Shown piece by piece: positions 6,654-14,629 of a stretch of 15,306 nt of DNA. Each line of letters begins with the position of its first letter. Positions within the stretch are counted from its first letter, which is position 1. Both the position numbers and the translations under genes were made by a program. A model generated the notes under the pieces. The model did not search any database. It saw nothing but the letters and a program-made list of their open reading frames with translations, and was not told the origin of the DNA. The DNA is from CAZSAK01 sp964605155 (lineage in GTDB: Bacteria; Pseudomonadota; Gammaproteobacteria; SZUA-140): the NCBI GenBank assembly GCA_964605155.1, contig CAZSAK010000035.1, positions 1-15,306 of the forward strand, written 5' to 3'.

Positions 6654-7439
6654 ATGAGTCAGGCATTATGGATCGCGAAAACAGGGCTGGATGCGCAACA
6701 AACACGTATGTCTGTCATTTCAAACAACCTGGCGAATGTGAATACTGCCGGATTCAAACGCGGACGTGCTGTCTTCGAGGATCTGTTATATCAAAATGTC
6801 AGACAGGTGGGTGCCCAGGCATCACAGGATACGGAACTACCTTCCGGACTGAGTCTCGGTACCGGAGTTCGTACTGTTGCCACGGAGAAATTATTCACCC
6901 AGGGCAATACCGTTGAAACTGGCAACTCGCTTGATATGGCCATCCAGGGTCGTGGCTTTTTCCAGATCCTGTTACCGGACGGAACTTTGGCCTACACGCG
7001 GGACGGTTCTTTCCACATGGATTCGCAAGGTCAGATCGTGACCTCGGGCGGCAACGTGTTGCAACCCGCCATAACGATCCCGAGTGATGCGTTGAGTGTT
7101 ACGGTAGGTAGTGACGGTACTATCGGTGTCGTGACACCGGGATCTTCCGCTCCGACGCAGATCGGTAACATACAATTGGCTAATTTCGTGAATCCAACCG
7201 GTCTGCAACCCATTGGACAGAATCTCTATCTGGAATCAGGTTCGAGTGGATCCGCCCAGACCGGTACGCCGGGCCTGACGGGACTTGGTACGTTGACACA
7301 GGGGTCGATTGAAACATCGAATATCAACGTGGTCGAGGAACTGGTCAATATGATTGAGACTCAACGCGCCTACGAGATGAATTCCAAGGCAATAGCAGCA
7401 ACCGACAAGATGCTGCAGTATGCAAACAACAATCTTTGA
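6654..7439 (+). CDS. flgG: flagellar distal rod protein FlgG
   Basis: 261 residues, the canonical length. FlgG is the distal rod, the drive shaft passing through the P and L rings. It shows MSQALWIAKTGLDAQQTRMS then VISNNLANVNTAGFKRGR (about 20-38), the FlgG-specific loop with RQVGAQASQDTELPSGLSLG (about 50-70), the D1 block LDMAIQGRGFFQI, YTRDGSFHMDSQGQIV, and the C-terminal helix QGSIETSNINVVEELVNMIE followed by TQRAYEMNSKAIAATDKML. A good GAGGAG lies before the ATG, 18 bases after flgF. Of the axial proteins here it is the least altered from the family pattern. Confidence 0.97.
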   Translation: MSQALWIAKTGLDAQQTRMSVISNNLANVNTAGFKRGRAVFEDLLYQNVRQVGAQASQDTELPSGLSLGTGVRTVATEKLFTQGNTVETGNSLDMAIQGRGFFQILLPDGTLAYTRDGSFHMDSQGQIVTSGGNVLQPAITIPSDALSVTVGSDGTIGVVTPGSSAPTQIGNIQLANFVNPTGLQPIGQNLYLESGSSGSAQTGTPGLTGLGTLTQGSIETSNINVVEELVNMIETQRAYEMNSKAIAATDKMLQYANNNL

Positions 7440-7469
7440 TGGCCGGATTAGGCAAGGCAGGGACCTTCT

Positions 7470-8177
7470 ATGAAACATAAACTGATAATTCTATTGTTGT
7501 TAACCGGACCGTTGATCTTTTCCGGTTGTACGACTGCTCCGAAGCGGATACATGCCAATCCTCAAATTGAGCAAATAACGTACACGACACCGCAGCGGCT
7601 AGACAACGGTTCAATCTATCAGCGCAGTTTCAATAATCCCCTATTTGAAGATATCAAGGCGAAACGGGTCGGGGATATCGTCACCATCGTGCTCGATGAA
7701 CAGACTGACGCCAGCAAATCGGCAAGTACCAACACCGATAAGAGTAATGCGATCGATGTTGAGAATCCGACTGTTTTGGGATCACCGGTATCATTCGGCA
7801 CCAAGGGAGATGCACCGCTGGCCGGGCGAGACCTGACCCTGGGTGCGTCCGTCAATTCAAGCAAGACCTTTTCCGGGGAGGGTGACAGCACACAAAGCAA
7901 TGAATTATCCGGGAGTATAACTGCAACCGTGGTGGAAGTTTTGCCCAACGGCTATCTCAGGATACAGGGGGAAAAGATTATCACGATCAATCAGGGTGAT
8001 GAATTTATCCGCATTACCGGCATTGTCCGACCGATGGATATCGGTACGAACAACAGCGTACTCTCGACGCAGGTGGCTAACGCCAGGATCTCATATGGCG
8101 GCAGCGGCGTTGTTGCCGACTCCAATGAGATGGGGTGGTTGGCACGATTCTTTAATAGTAAATGGTGGCCATTCTAA
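7470..8177 (+). CDS. flgH: flagellar L-ring lipoprotein FlgH
   Basis: 235 residues. FlgH forms the L ring in the outer membrane around the rod. The N-terminus MKHKLIILLLLTGPLIFSGC is a lipoprotein signal with lipobox FSGC; the lipidated cysteine is residue 20. The mature part shows family features: GSIYQ, FEDIKAKRVGDIVTIVLDEQ about residues 57-77, the TDASKSASTNTDK stretch, a mid-domain with SGSITATVVEVLPNGYLRIQ and GEKIITINQGDEFIRITGIV, and the C-terminal ARISYGGSGVVADSNEMGWL then ARFFNSKWWPF. AGGGA at 7459-7463 precedes the ATG with a six-base spacer. Its presence shows that the organism has an outer membrane. Confidence 0.97.
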   Translation: MKHKLIILLLLTGPLIFSGCTTAPKRIHANPQIEQITYTTPQRLDNGSIYQRSFNNPLFEDIKAKRVGDIVTIVLDEQTDASKSASTNTDKSNAIDVENPTVLGSPVSFGTKGDAPLAGRDLTLGASVNSSKTFSGEGDSTQSNELSGSITATVVEVLPNGYLRIQGEKIITINQGDEFIRITGIVRPMDIGTNNSVLSTQVANARISYGGSGVVADSNEMGWLARFFNSKWWPF

Positions 8178-8234
8178 TCCGCAAGGCGCCGATCACCGGC
8201 GTGATTATTGATAATGATTAAAGGCATGAGAGAA

Positions 8235-9350
8235 ATGTACACGAGATACGGGTTAATAATGAAAGTTTGCTGCATCCTGACGATATTGATTCCAGCTGTT
8301 GCAACTGCTGAACGTATCAAGGATCTGGCCTCTGTGGCTGGTGTTCGCAGCAATCAGCTGGTCGGTTACGGCCTGGTAGTTGGACTCGATGGGACGGGGG
8401 ATCAGACCAGTCAGACGCCATTTACGATCCAGAGCATGAAAAGCATGCTGGCACAATTCGGCATAACCTTGCCACCCAACGTCAATCCACAGGTGAAAAA
8501 TATCGCAGCCGTGACCGTGCATGGTGAGTTACCACCGTTTGCAAAACCCGGACAGACTATTGATGTGACAGTATCTTCACTGGGTAATGCCAAGAGCCTG
8601 CGTGGCGGCAGCCTGCTTATGACGCCATTAAAGGGCGCAGACAGTGTTGTGTATGCAATGGCTCAGGGTAATCTGGTCGTGGGTGGCTTTGGCACCTCGG
8701 GTAGCGATGGTTCAAGTATTACCGTTAATGTACCCAGTGTCGGCAGAATACCGAATGGAGCGATGGTGGAAAATGCCTCACCAACACCATTCGGTGATAA
8801 GGACTCATTGGTACTGAACCTGCACAGTCCGGATTTTACCACGGCAAAGCGTGTCGCCGATGCGATCAATACTGAGATCGGTGGCGGGACAGCTGCCCCG
8901 ATTGACGCCTCCTCGATCGAGGTCAATGCTCCTGAGTCTTATGCACAGCGGGTGGGGTTCGTGTCGATGCTGGAAAACCTGACGCTGGAACCCGGTGAAT
9001 CATCAGCCAGGGTTATCATCAATTCACGTACGGGGACGGTAGTCATCGGCCAACATGTACGGGTCACATCGGCGGCAGTGGCGCACGGCAGCCTTACGGT
9101 CACCATTACCGAGCAACCAGTGGTGAGCCAGCCGGGGCCGTTATCAGGTGGCAGCACGGTCGTGGTCCCTACTTCGGAGATCGCGGTTGAACAGGAAAAG
9201 AACCGTATGTTCCTGTTCAAACCTGGTGTTTCATTGGATGAGATTGTGCGTGCAGTCAATCAGGTCGGTGCTGCTCCGGGTGACTTGGTGGCGATTCTTG
9301 AGGCATTAAAAGAGGCGGGTGCGCTCAGGGCGGAACTGGTGGTTATCTAG
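8235..9350 (+). CDS. flgI: flagellar P-ring protein FlgI
   Basis: 371 residues from the chosen start. FlgI polymerises in the periplasm into the P ring around the rod; FlgA encoded at 1372-2094 is its chaperone. It has a Sec signal peptide (MYTRYGLIMKVCCILTILIP then AVATA, cleavage before ERIKDL), then the family signature ERIKDLASVAGVRSNQLVGY continuing GLVVGLDGTGDQTSQTPFT. The C-terminal part has VIINSRTGTVVIGQHVRVTS and FLFKPGVSLDEIVRAVNQVG, which are typical. Several in-frame starts exist: TTG 8208, ATG 8214, 8226, 8235 and 8259. I favour 8235 because AAAGG lies about ten bases upstream and the signal peptide is of normal length; the mature protein is the same for all. Confidence 0.96.
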   Translation: MYTRYGLIMKVCCILTILIPAVATAERIKDLASVAGVRSNQLVGYGLVVGLDGTGDQTSQTPFTIQSMKSMLAQFGITLPPNVNPQVKNIAAVTVHGELPPFAKPGQTIDVTVSSLGNAKSLRGGSLLMTPLKGADSVVYAMAQGNLVVGGFGTSGSDGSSITVNVPSVGRIPNGAMVENASPTPFGDKDSLVLNLHSPDFTTAKRVADAINTEIGGGTAAPIDASSIEVNAPESYAQRVGFVSMLENLTLEPGESSARVIINSRTGTVVIGQHVRVTSAAVAHGSLTVTITEQPVVSQPGPLSGGSTVVVPTSEIAVEQEKNRMFLFKPGVSLDEIVRAVNQVGAAPGDLVAILEALKEAGALRAELVVI

Positions 9351-9394
9351 ATGGATCGTAGATATATAACAGTGCAGACCCGATTGGCAGTTAG

Positions 9395-10252
9395 ATGAAG
9401 GCAGATATCTCAACGGCGGATGTCTACACGGATATACAGGGTCTGACGCGTCTCAAAAACGCCTCCAGAGATGAATCACCGGAGACATTACGTGCTGTCG
9501 CCAACCAGTTTGAGGCTTTGTTCTTGCAGATGATGTTGAAAAACATGCGCGATACCAGTTTGGGCGATGGCATTTTCGATAGCGACCAGGGCAAGTTTTA
9601 TCAGGAAATGTTTGACAAACAGATCTCGATCACCATGTCGGAAAGGCAGGATTTGGGAATTGCGGAAATGATCGTCAGGCAGCTCAGTCCACATGCGATT
9701 AGTAAATCAAGTGATGGTCAAAGACCTGTAAAGGAATCGGGAACAGCAGGTAATGAACCGGGTTTCAGTTCCCCGGCAGAATTCGTTTCATCCCTAAGAC
9801 CTGTTGCCGAGAAGGCTGCTAAAAAGATCGGAGTTGACCCCGAAGTACTGCTGGCCCAGGCTGCCCTTGAAACCGGGTGGGGTAAGGGGATTATCAATCA
9901 TCCGGATGGCCGAAGCAGTCATAACCTGTTTGGTATCAAAGCAAGCGGGGATTGGCAGGGACCACGCGTATTGAGCTCAACAATCGAGTACGAGAATGGT
10001 CTGGCGAATAAACGCAATGAGACATTTCGATCGTATGACAGTTACGAAGACAGTTTCAGCGACTATGTGGATTTTCTGAAAGCCGGTCCGCGATATCAAC
10101 AGGCACTTGCTCAAGCCGGCGACAGTGGGTATTTCGTTACTGCCTTGCAGCAAGCAGGATATGCCACGGACCCTGATTATGCAAAAAAGATCAATGGCAT
10201 ATTACAACAGCCGGCATTTACCATGAATCGTGGCATGGTCAAGGAATCATGA
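9395..10252 (+). CDS. flgJ: FlgJ: rod cap with C-terminal peptidoglycan hydrolase domain
   Basis: 285 residues in two domains. The N-terminal rod-binding domain (about 25-95) has VANQFEALFLQMMLKNMRDT and YQEMFDKQISITMSERQDLG. A Gly/Ser/Pro linker (about 100-128) leads to a glucosaminidase-type hydrolase (about 130-270) with LLAQAALETGWGKGI, SHNLFGIKASGDWQGP and FRSYDSYEDSFSDYVDFL. The predicted catalytic glutamate is E159 and the partner aspartate D223; their spacing of 64 equals that of E184 and D248 of Salmonella FlgJ. It caps the rod and opens the peptidoglycan locally. The two-domain form is typical of Beta- and Gammaproteobacteria. No clear ribosome site precedes the ATG, 44 bases after flgI. 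Confidence 0.96.
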   Translation: MKADISTADVYTDIQGLTRLKNASRDESPETLRAVANQFEALFLQMMLKNMRDTSLGDGIFDSDQGKFYQEMFDKQISITMSERQDLGIAEMIVRQLSPHAISKSSDGQRPVKESGTAGNEPGFSSPAEFVSSLRPVAEKAAKKIGVDPEVLLAQAALETGWGKGIINHPDGRSSHNLFGIKASGDWQGPRVLSSTIEYENGLANKRNETFRSYDSYEDSFSDYVDFLKAGPRYQQALAQAGDSGYFVTALQQAGYATDPDYAKKINGILQQPAFTMNRGMVKES

Positions 10253-10265
10253 TATTTGCCGTTAT
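10239..10265 (+). promoter_or_regulatory. candidate sigma-28 promoter for flgKL
   Basis: TCAA (10239-10242), exactly fifteen bases, then GCCGTTAT (10258-10265). The sigma-28 consensus is TAAA-N15-GCCGATAA, so three of four and six of eight bases match at ideal spacing. It overlaps the 3' end of flgJ and lies about 70 bases before flgK, in the largest gap of the flgB-L run (84 bases). A late promoter for flgKL is known in enterobacteria, which supports the call. Confidence 0.45.
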
Positions 10266-10336
10266 AGTCATATGTGAGGGTAGACATGTATTGTTTGCTG
10301 TTCATGAAATACTCCTCTTGTTCCGGGAGAAGGTAA

Positions 10337-12643
10337 ATGGCTGAAGGCATTCTCGGCACCGGTGTCTCCGGACTCCTGGCATCCCAGCGGGCATTATCAA
10401 CTGCCAGTAATAATATCGCCAATGTCAACACTGAAGGGTATAGCCGTCAGAGGGTCAATCTCGTTCCCAATCCGCCGCAGGCAAGCGGTTTCGGCTTTAT
10501 CGGATCGGGAGTCACAATCAGTGGTATCGAACGAATTTATGACGAGTCATTGACCTTGCAGGTACGCAACAGTACCTCCGGATATAATCAACTGAATGAG
10601 TTTAATGCGCTGGCCAGTCAGGTGGACAATTTACTGGCCGATTCGAACGCAGGGTTGATGCCAAGCCTGCAATCATTCTTCAATGCGGTTCAGGATGTCG
10701 CCAATGATCCTTCATCCATGCCTGCCAGACAAGTGTTGTTGAGCGAGGCCTCCACCCTTGAGGACCGGTTTGGCTATCTCGATCAGCGTCTGAACGACAT
10801 CCGCAACGGTATCAATACCCAGATAAAAAATTCTGTAACTGACATTAACAGTTTAACATCAGCCATAGCCGATATGAACCGCCAGATATCCAATGCGTCG
10901 ACGACGGGTGGCGGTGAACCGAATGATCTATTAGACCGTCGTGATGTATTGATTGAAAAACTGGCTGAAAAGCTATCCGTCACGACCGTGACCCAGCAGG
11001 ACGGGACAGTAAATGTATTCACGGGCAGTGGACAGGCATTGGTGTCCGGTTTGGATGCAAGGCCGTTGACACCCATACAGAATGTCTATGATCCGGAAAA
11101 GATGGATATAGGTTATGTGTTAGGATCCAATACTCTTAATATCACCGATCAACTGACAGGTGGATCTCTGGGAGGAGCGCTGGATTTTCGTTCCAGGATA
11201 CTGGACAGCGCCCAGAATGCACTTGGCCATCTTGCTGTGGGACTTACAGAAAAATTTAATGCCCAGCACCGGGCAGGGATGGATCTTAATGGTAACCTGG
11301 GCGGTGATTTTTTTAAACCGCTTGGTTCGACAGCACCGGAGGTTCTAGCCCATAAGAATAATAGCGGATTACCAACTGCGCAGATCGACGTAGCAGTCAC
11401 CAATGTCAATGCATTCACGACGAGTGATTATGTGCTTGAACGTAATGGAGCCGGTTATACATTAACACGTTTATCCGATAATACGGATTTTACGCTAACG
11501 TCATTCCCGGGTGGGTTGGAGACAGTCGATGGCCTGACCTTTTCTCTTGCATCCGGATCCATTGCCGATGGAGACAGGTTTCTTGTTCGACCTTCGCGTG
11601 ATGGTGCAGCTGGATTCGGATTGGCAATCTCAAATCCTGCACAGATTGCCGCAGCCGTACCTGTTCGGACGGGATCGTCTCTGGGGAATACCGGGGAGTC
11701 GAGGATCAATAGCGGAAGCGTCGTTGATACTTCGATATATGACGGTGACAGCTATACCATCCATATGGTTGGCGCTACTGTCGCCGATGCAGATGGTGTG
11801 ATCGGCACGATAAACGAAAACATCGGAACCAATAACGCACTGGAATACCAGTTAGTCATTAACGGTACGATTGTCTATTCCCAGAACGAGGCAGCCGCCG
11901 CACTCCCGGATAAAACGGCGCTGGCGGCTGCCATTAATGATGATGTCGCGATCACGGGTGTGCGCGCCTATGTAGATACGGCCAATGATGTCCTGTATCT
12001 TGCCAATGAACCGCAAACGTCATTACCGATCAATGTCACTGAACAATTGGTGGATACCAATACACCGTCTCTGGCGCTGGATGCCACCGATAGTATAGCG
12101 GGATATTTCGGATCCTCACTGACAGGTGTCTCATCTACAAATTCGATTACATACAATGGAGCTGCGGACAGTTATCTTGTCATTGACAGCAGTAGCAATG
12201 TCGAGACCAGCGGCGGTTATGTGCCAGGATCGTCCATCACTTTCAATGGGATCCAGGCCACGATAGATGGTCAGGCCAATCTCGGTGACAGTTTTGATGT
12301 AGATCCGAACAGTGGTGGCGTCAGCGATAACCGTAATGCGCTATCGCTTGCCAACCTGCAGACGCAATTGACATTGAATGGCAATACAACCTCATTTGAA
12401 GGTGCCTACAGTCAGCTTGTCGTTGACGTGGGTTCCAAGACCCATCAGGCTGAAATCAACAGCGAAGCACAACTAGGCCTGCTCAACCAGGCGATCGATG
12501 CGCGTGAAGCCAAATCTGGCGTGAACCTCGATGAAGAGGCTGCAGATATGATTCGTTTTCAGCAGGCCTATCAGGCCTCTGCACAGGTTATTGCAACCGC
12601 CGACACCCTGTTCAAGACACTGATTGACGCAGTAGGTGGCTAG
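10337..12643 (+). CDS. flgK: hook-filament junction protein FlgK (HAP1), enlarged
   Basis: 768 residues against about 550 in enterobacteria. FlgK forms the first junction ring on the hook. The N-terminus has the axial motif LLASQRALSTASNNIANVNT plus EGYSRQRVNL (13-42), then the helical D1 part with FFNAVQDVANDPSSMPARQV and LLDRRDVLIEKLAEKLSV. The C-terminus SGVNLDEEAADMIRFQQAYQ plus ASAQVIATADTLFKTLIDAV is standard. Residues about 361-420 form one beta unit ending GDRFLVRPS. Residues about 465-657 are an extra region ending GDSFDVDPN that is clearly homologous to FlgL residues 215-399 and holds a flagellin-IN-like module (about 487-573). GGAGAAGG precedes the ATG. Flagellar export and FlgN binding should be unaffected, as both termini are intact. 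Confidence 0.96.
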   Translation: MAEGILGTGVSGLLASQRALSTASNNIANVNTEGYSRQRVNLVPNPPQASGFGFIGSGVTISGIERIYDESLTLQVRNSTSGYNQLNEFNALASQVDNLLADSNAGLMPSLQSFFNAVQDVANDPSSMPARQVLLSEASTLEDRFGYLDQRLNDIRNGINTQIKNSVTDINSLTSAIADMNRQISNASTTGGGEPNDLLDRRDVLIEKLAEKLSVTTVTQQDGTVNVFTGSGQALVSGLDARPLTPIQNVYDPEKMDIGYVLGSNTLNITDQLTGGSLGGALDFRSRILDSAQNALGHLAVGLTEKFNAQHRAGMDLNGNLGGDFFKPLGSTAPEVLAHKNNSGLPTAQIDVAVTNVNAFTTSDYVLERNGAGYTLTRLSDNTDFTLTSFPGGLETVDGLTFSLASGSIADGDRFLVRPSRDGAAGFGLAISNPAQIAAAVPVRTGSSLGNTGESRINSGSVVDTSIYDGDSYTIHMVGATVADADGVIGTINENIGTNNALEYQLVINGTIVYSQNEAAAALPDKTALAAAINDDVAITGVRAYVDTANDVLYLANEPQTSLPINVTEQLVDTNTPSLALDATDSIAGYFGSSLTGVSSTNSITYNGAADSYLVIDSSSNVETSGGYVPGSSITFNGIQATIDGQANLGDSFDVDPNSGGVSDNRNALSLANLQTQLTLNGNTTSFEGAYSQLVVDVGSKTHQAEINSEAQLGLLNQAIDAREAKSGVNLDEEAADMIRFQQAYQASAQVIATADTLFKTLIDAVGG
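11729..12307 (+). other. FlgK insert domain shared with FlgL
   Basis: FlgK residues 465-657. Blocks align in order with FlgL 215-399: GDSYTI/GDTYSI, ENIGTNNALEYQLVINGT/DNVGTDDDLNYTLNINGT (with the following VYS, 13 of 22 identical), AINDD, TGVRAYV/TGVKAYV, LYL, INVTEQL/ITVTEGL, GYFGSSLTG/GYFGSALSG, YLVIDSSSNVETSGGYVPGS/YIVEDSAGNLETSGAYTSGS and GDSFDVDPN/SDSFTLSPS. The block with the INGT...VYS and the AINDD...LYL strands matches the flagellin hook IN pattern. The region is probably surface exposed on the junction. Confidence 0.8.
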
Positions 12644-12646
12644 CAA

Positions 12647-14209
12647 ATGAGAATCTCGACATCTCAATTGCATAACCTCGGTCTGAATGCAATTCTTGAT
12701 CAACAGGCAAAACTGATCAGAACACAGCAGCAGATTGCTACCGGCAAACGGGTATTGAATCCATCCGATGATCCGTCCGCAGTGGCATCGTCGATCAATA
12801 TCAATCAGTCGATCAAGCGTACCGAACAGTTTCAGGAGAATATCAATACCGCTCGTTCCAGGCAGAACCTGGAGGAGCAGACATTGGCGGGGATCAACGA
12901 CATCTTCAACAGGATACGTGAACTCGCGATTCAGGGGAACAAGACGTCATTGACGAATACCGACAGACAAACCATCGCCAGTGAGATCCGGCAGAATCTG
13001 GCTGGATTGTTGTCATTGTCCAACACGCAGGATTCAAATGGTGAATACCTGTTTTCCGGCTATCAGGGCATGACCCAGCCGTTTTCCGTCGACTCATCCG
13101 GCAACTATATATACAACGGTGACAACGGACAACGTTATCTCCAGATTGGGCCCGGCAGGCAGGTGGCGGTCAGTGATTCAGGCGTCGACGTGTTTCAGGC
13201 GATCCGTAATGGTAATGGTTCCTTTACAACCAGGGATAACCCTGCGAACGCCGGTACCGGCGTCATCGACCCGGGATCAGTGATCAATGCGGCAGCATCT
13301 GACGGCGATACCTATTCAATCACGTTTCCGATTACGACATCTGCCACAGATACGCTGGTTTTTGGTGACAATGTCGGCACAGATGATGATCTGAACTATA
13401 CATTGAATATTAACGGTACAACTGTATACAGTGTCAGTGAAAGTGGGACACCTGTGAATACCCTTGAAGGCCTTGCCGCCGAGATAAATGACGATTCAGT
13501 CACAACGGGTGTCAAGGCCTATGTGGCAAACGGGACCCTGTATCTTGGCTATACCACGCCTTCGACAAATCCGATCACGGTAACCGAGGGATTATCAGGT
13601 GGTTCAGACGGTGATCTGGATACGGCAACAGGATATTTCGGTTCGGCTTTGTCAGGTACAACCACCCCGAATGCAGACATAGCCTATAATGCTGGCGACG
13701 CCGATTTCTATATTGTTGAGGATAGTGCAGGTAATCTGGAGACCAGTGGCGCTTATACATCCGGTTCACAGATCGCATTTAACGGCATCGCAACAAACAT
13801 TTCCGGGTCACCCCGGACGAGTGATTCGTTTACATTGAGTCCAAGCGCCAACCAGGATTTATTTACAACTGTCGAAAATCTGGCCCTTGCACTCGAGAAT
13901 GGCTCTGATACACCTGCCGGCGTCGCGGGGCTCGCCAATGCGGTTAGCCGTGCCTTGACCGATATCGATCAATCCATGAATAATGTGGAGCAGATCAGAT
14001 CACAGGTAGGCTCAAGATTGAAGGCTTTGGATTCTCAACAGGATCTCAATGACGCGTACTCGTTACAGCTGCAAACAACCTTGTCCGGACTTGAAGATCT
14101 TGACTACGCCGACGCCATTACCCGCCTCGAACAGCAGCTCACCGGTCTGCAGGCTGCACAACAATCCTTCGTGAGTATCAGGGGATTGTCGCTTTTTAAT
14201 TTCCTTTAG
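12647..14209 (+). CDS. flgL: hook-filament junction protein FlgL (HAP3), enlarged
   Basis: 520 residues against about 315 in enterobacteria. FlgL is the second junction ring, contacting the flagellin filament. The N-terminal D0/D1 part is flagellin-like: MRISTSQLHNLGLNAILDQQ, KLIRTQQQIATGKRVLNPSD, then DPSAVASSININQS and the helix INDIFNRIRELAIQGNKTSL. NGEYLFSGYQGMTQPF (131-146) is the FlgL signature turning into the outer domain. The C-terminal helix NAVSRALTDIDQSMNNVEQI and the end QQSFVSIRGLSLFNFL are classical. Residues about 215-399 are the extra domain shared with FlgK, containing an IN-like module at about 236-318. The gene starts three bases after the flgK stop with AGGTGG overlapping the flgK end, so translation is coupled and the two proteins are made together. 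Confidence 0.96.
   Translation: MRISTSQLHNLGLNAILDQQAKLIRTQQQIATGKRVLNPSDDPSAVASSININQSIKRTEQFQENINTARSRQNLEEQTLAGINDIFNRIRELAIQGNKTSLTNTDRQTIASEIRQNLAGLLSLSNTQDSNGEYLFSGYQGMTQPFSVDSSGNYIYNGDNGQRYLQIGPGRQVAVSDSGVDVFQAIRNGNGSFTTRDNPANAGTGVIDPGSVINAAASDGDTYSITFPITTSATDTLVFGDNVGTDDDLNYTLNINGTTVYSVSESGTPVNTLEGLAAEINDDSVTTGVKAYVANGTLYLGYTTPSTNPITVTEGLSGGSDGDLDTATGYFGSALSGTTTPNADIAYNAGDADFYIVEDSAGNLETSGAYTSGSQIAFNGIATNISGSPRTSDSFTLSPSANQDLFTTVENLALALENGSDTPAGVAGLANAVSRALTDIDQSMNNVEQIRSQVGSRLKALDSQQDLNDAYSLQLQTTLSGLEDLDYADAITRLEQQLTGLQAAQQSFVSIRGLSLFNFL
13289..13843 (+). other. FlgL insert domain shared with FlgK
   Basis: FlgL residues 215-399, homologous to FlgK 465-657. The outer shell (GDTYSITF at the start and YIVEDSAGNLETSGAYTSGS ... 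SDSFTLSPS at the end) resembles the beta domain known in FlgK/FlgL families. The central part, about residues 236-318, is a nested module with YTLNINGTTVYS, LEGLAAEINDD, TGVKAYV, GTLYL and ITVTE, the order of the flagellin hook IN motif. At DNA level only short identical runs remain (for example GGATATTTCGG), so the sharing is not recent. Confidence 0.8.
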
Positions 14210-14250
14210 TTGACCGATAATTTCGAGTAATACATTCTTTTCAGTACATG

Positions 14251-14271
14251 TATTGCGCATTTTTTGCAATA
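14251..14271 (+). terminator. weak hairpin after flgL, doubtful terminator
   Basis: TATTGC and GCAATA can pair around a nine-base loop that contains the T-run. The stem is AT-rich and the T-run sits in the loop, not after the stem, so intrinsic termination would be poor. It is the only hairpin near the flgL end worth noting. Confidence 0.15.
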
Positions 14272-14512
14272 TTTGTATTGGCAGGATTGTTTAGGTGTAT
14301 ATCGTGACAACCCTGACTCTGAGTGAATTCGCACTTCTAGCAGCATTCCCATTACATTAAAATAACAACAAAAACAACTATATATGATTTATTTATATAG
14401 CATGGCCGCGTGATATATACGATCGGTCACCAACAGCCCACCTTAAGTTATTCCAACCAAAGTCGATTTCATGCCTTAGCACACCCTGGGCATAGCCTAG
14501 TTGTTTGACAGT

Positions 14513-14540
14513 TAAAGATTTTGTCTATTCTGACCGATAA
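14513..14540 (+). promoter_or_regulatory. sigma-28 (FliA) promoter of fliC
   Basis: TAAAG at 14513-14517 and ACCGATAA at 14533-14540 match the TAAA-N15-GCCGATAA consensus, with a spacer of sixteen bases if TAAA is counted as the -35. All four -35 bases and seven of eight -10 bases agree. Transcription should start near 14548, about 100 bases before the fliC ATG. This is the standard late promoter held off by FlgM, encoded at the left of the window. Confidence 0.85.
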
Positions 14541-14551
14541 AGTGCATGGAG

Positions 14552-14629
14552 GCGGTGAATATTTCCTCTAGTGGAAGTATATCCGCTAAATATTAACCTA
14601 AACTCGCGATACGTCATTGCACGTATTCG
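14552..14629 (+). promoter_or_regulatory. structured fliC 5' leader (two stem-loops)
   Basis: First stem-loop 14552-14586: outer arms GCGG and CCGC, inner arms TTTCC and GGAAG around TCTAGT, with internal bulges. Second stem-loop 14607-14629: ATACGT, loop CATTGC, ACGTAT, extended by CG/CG across a one-base bulge, ending eight bases before the Shine-Dalgarno AGGAGAA (14637-14643). GGA motifs at 14548, 14573, 14631 and 14638 lie in this leader; the last is in the ribosome site. The layout suggests post-transcriptional control, possibly by a CsrA/RsmA-type protein. The stems are read from sequence; the regulator is inference. Confidence 0.45.

Noticed and set aside
14378..14400. AT-only inverted repeat CTATATA/TATATAG upstream of fliC
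   Set aside because: Low-complexity AT sequence forms such repeats easily. It has no T-run or promoter relation that would give it a role.
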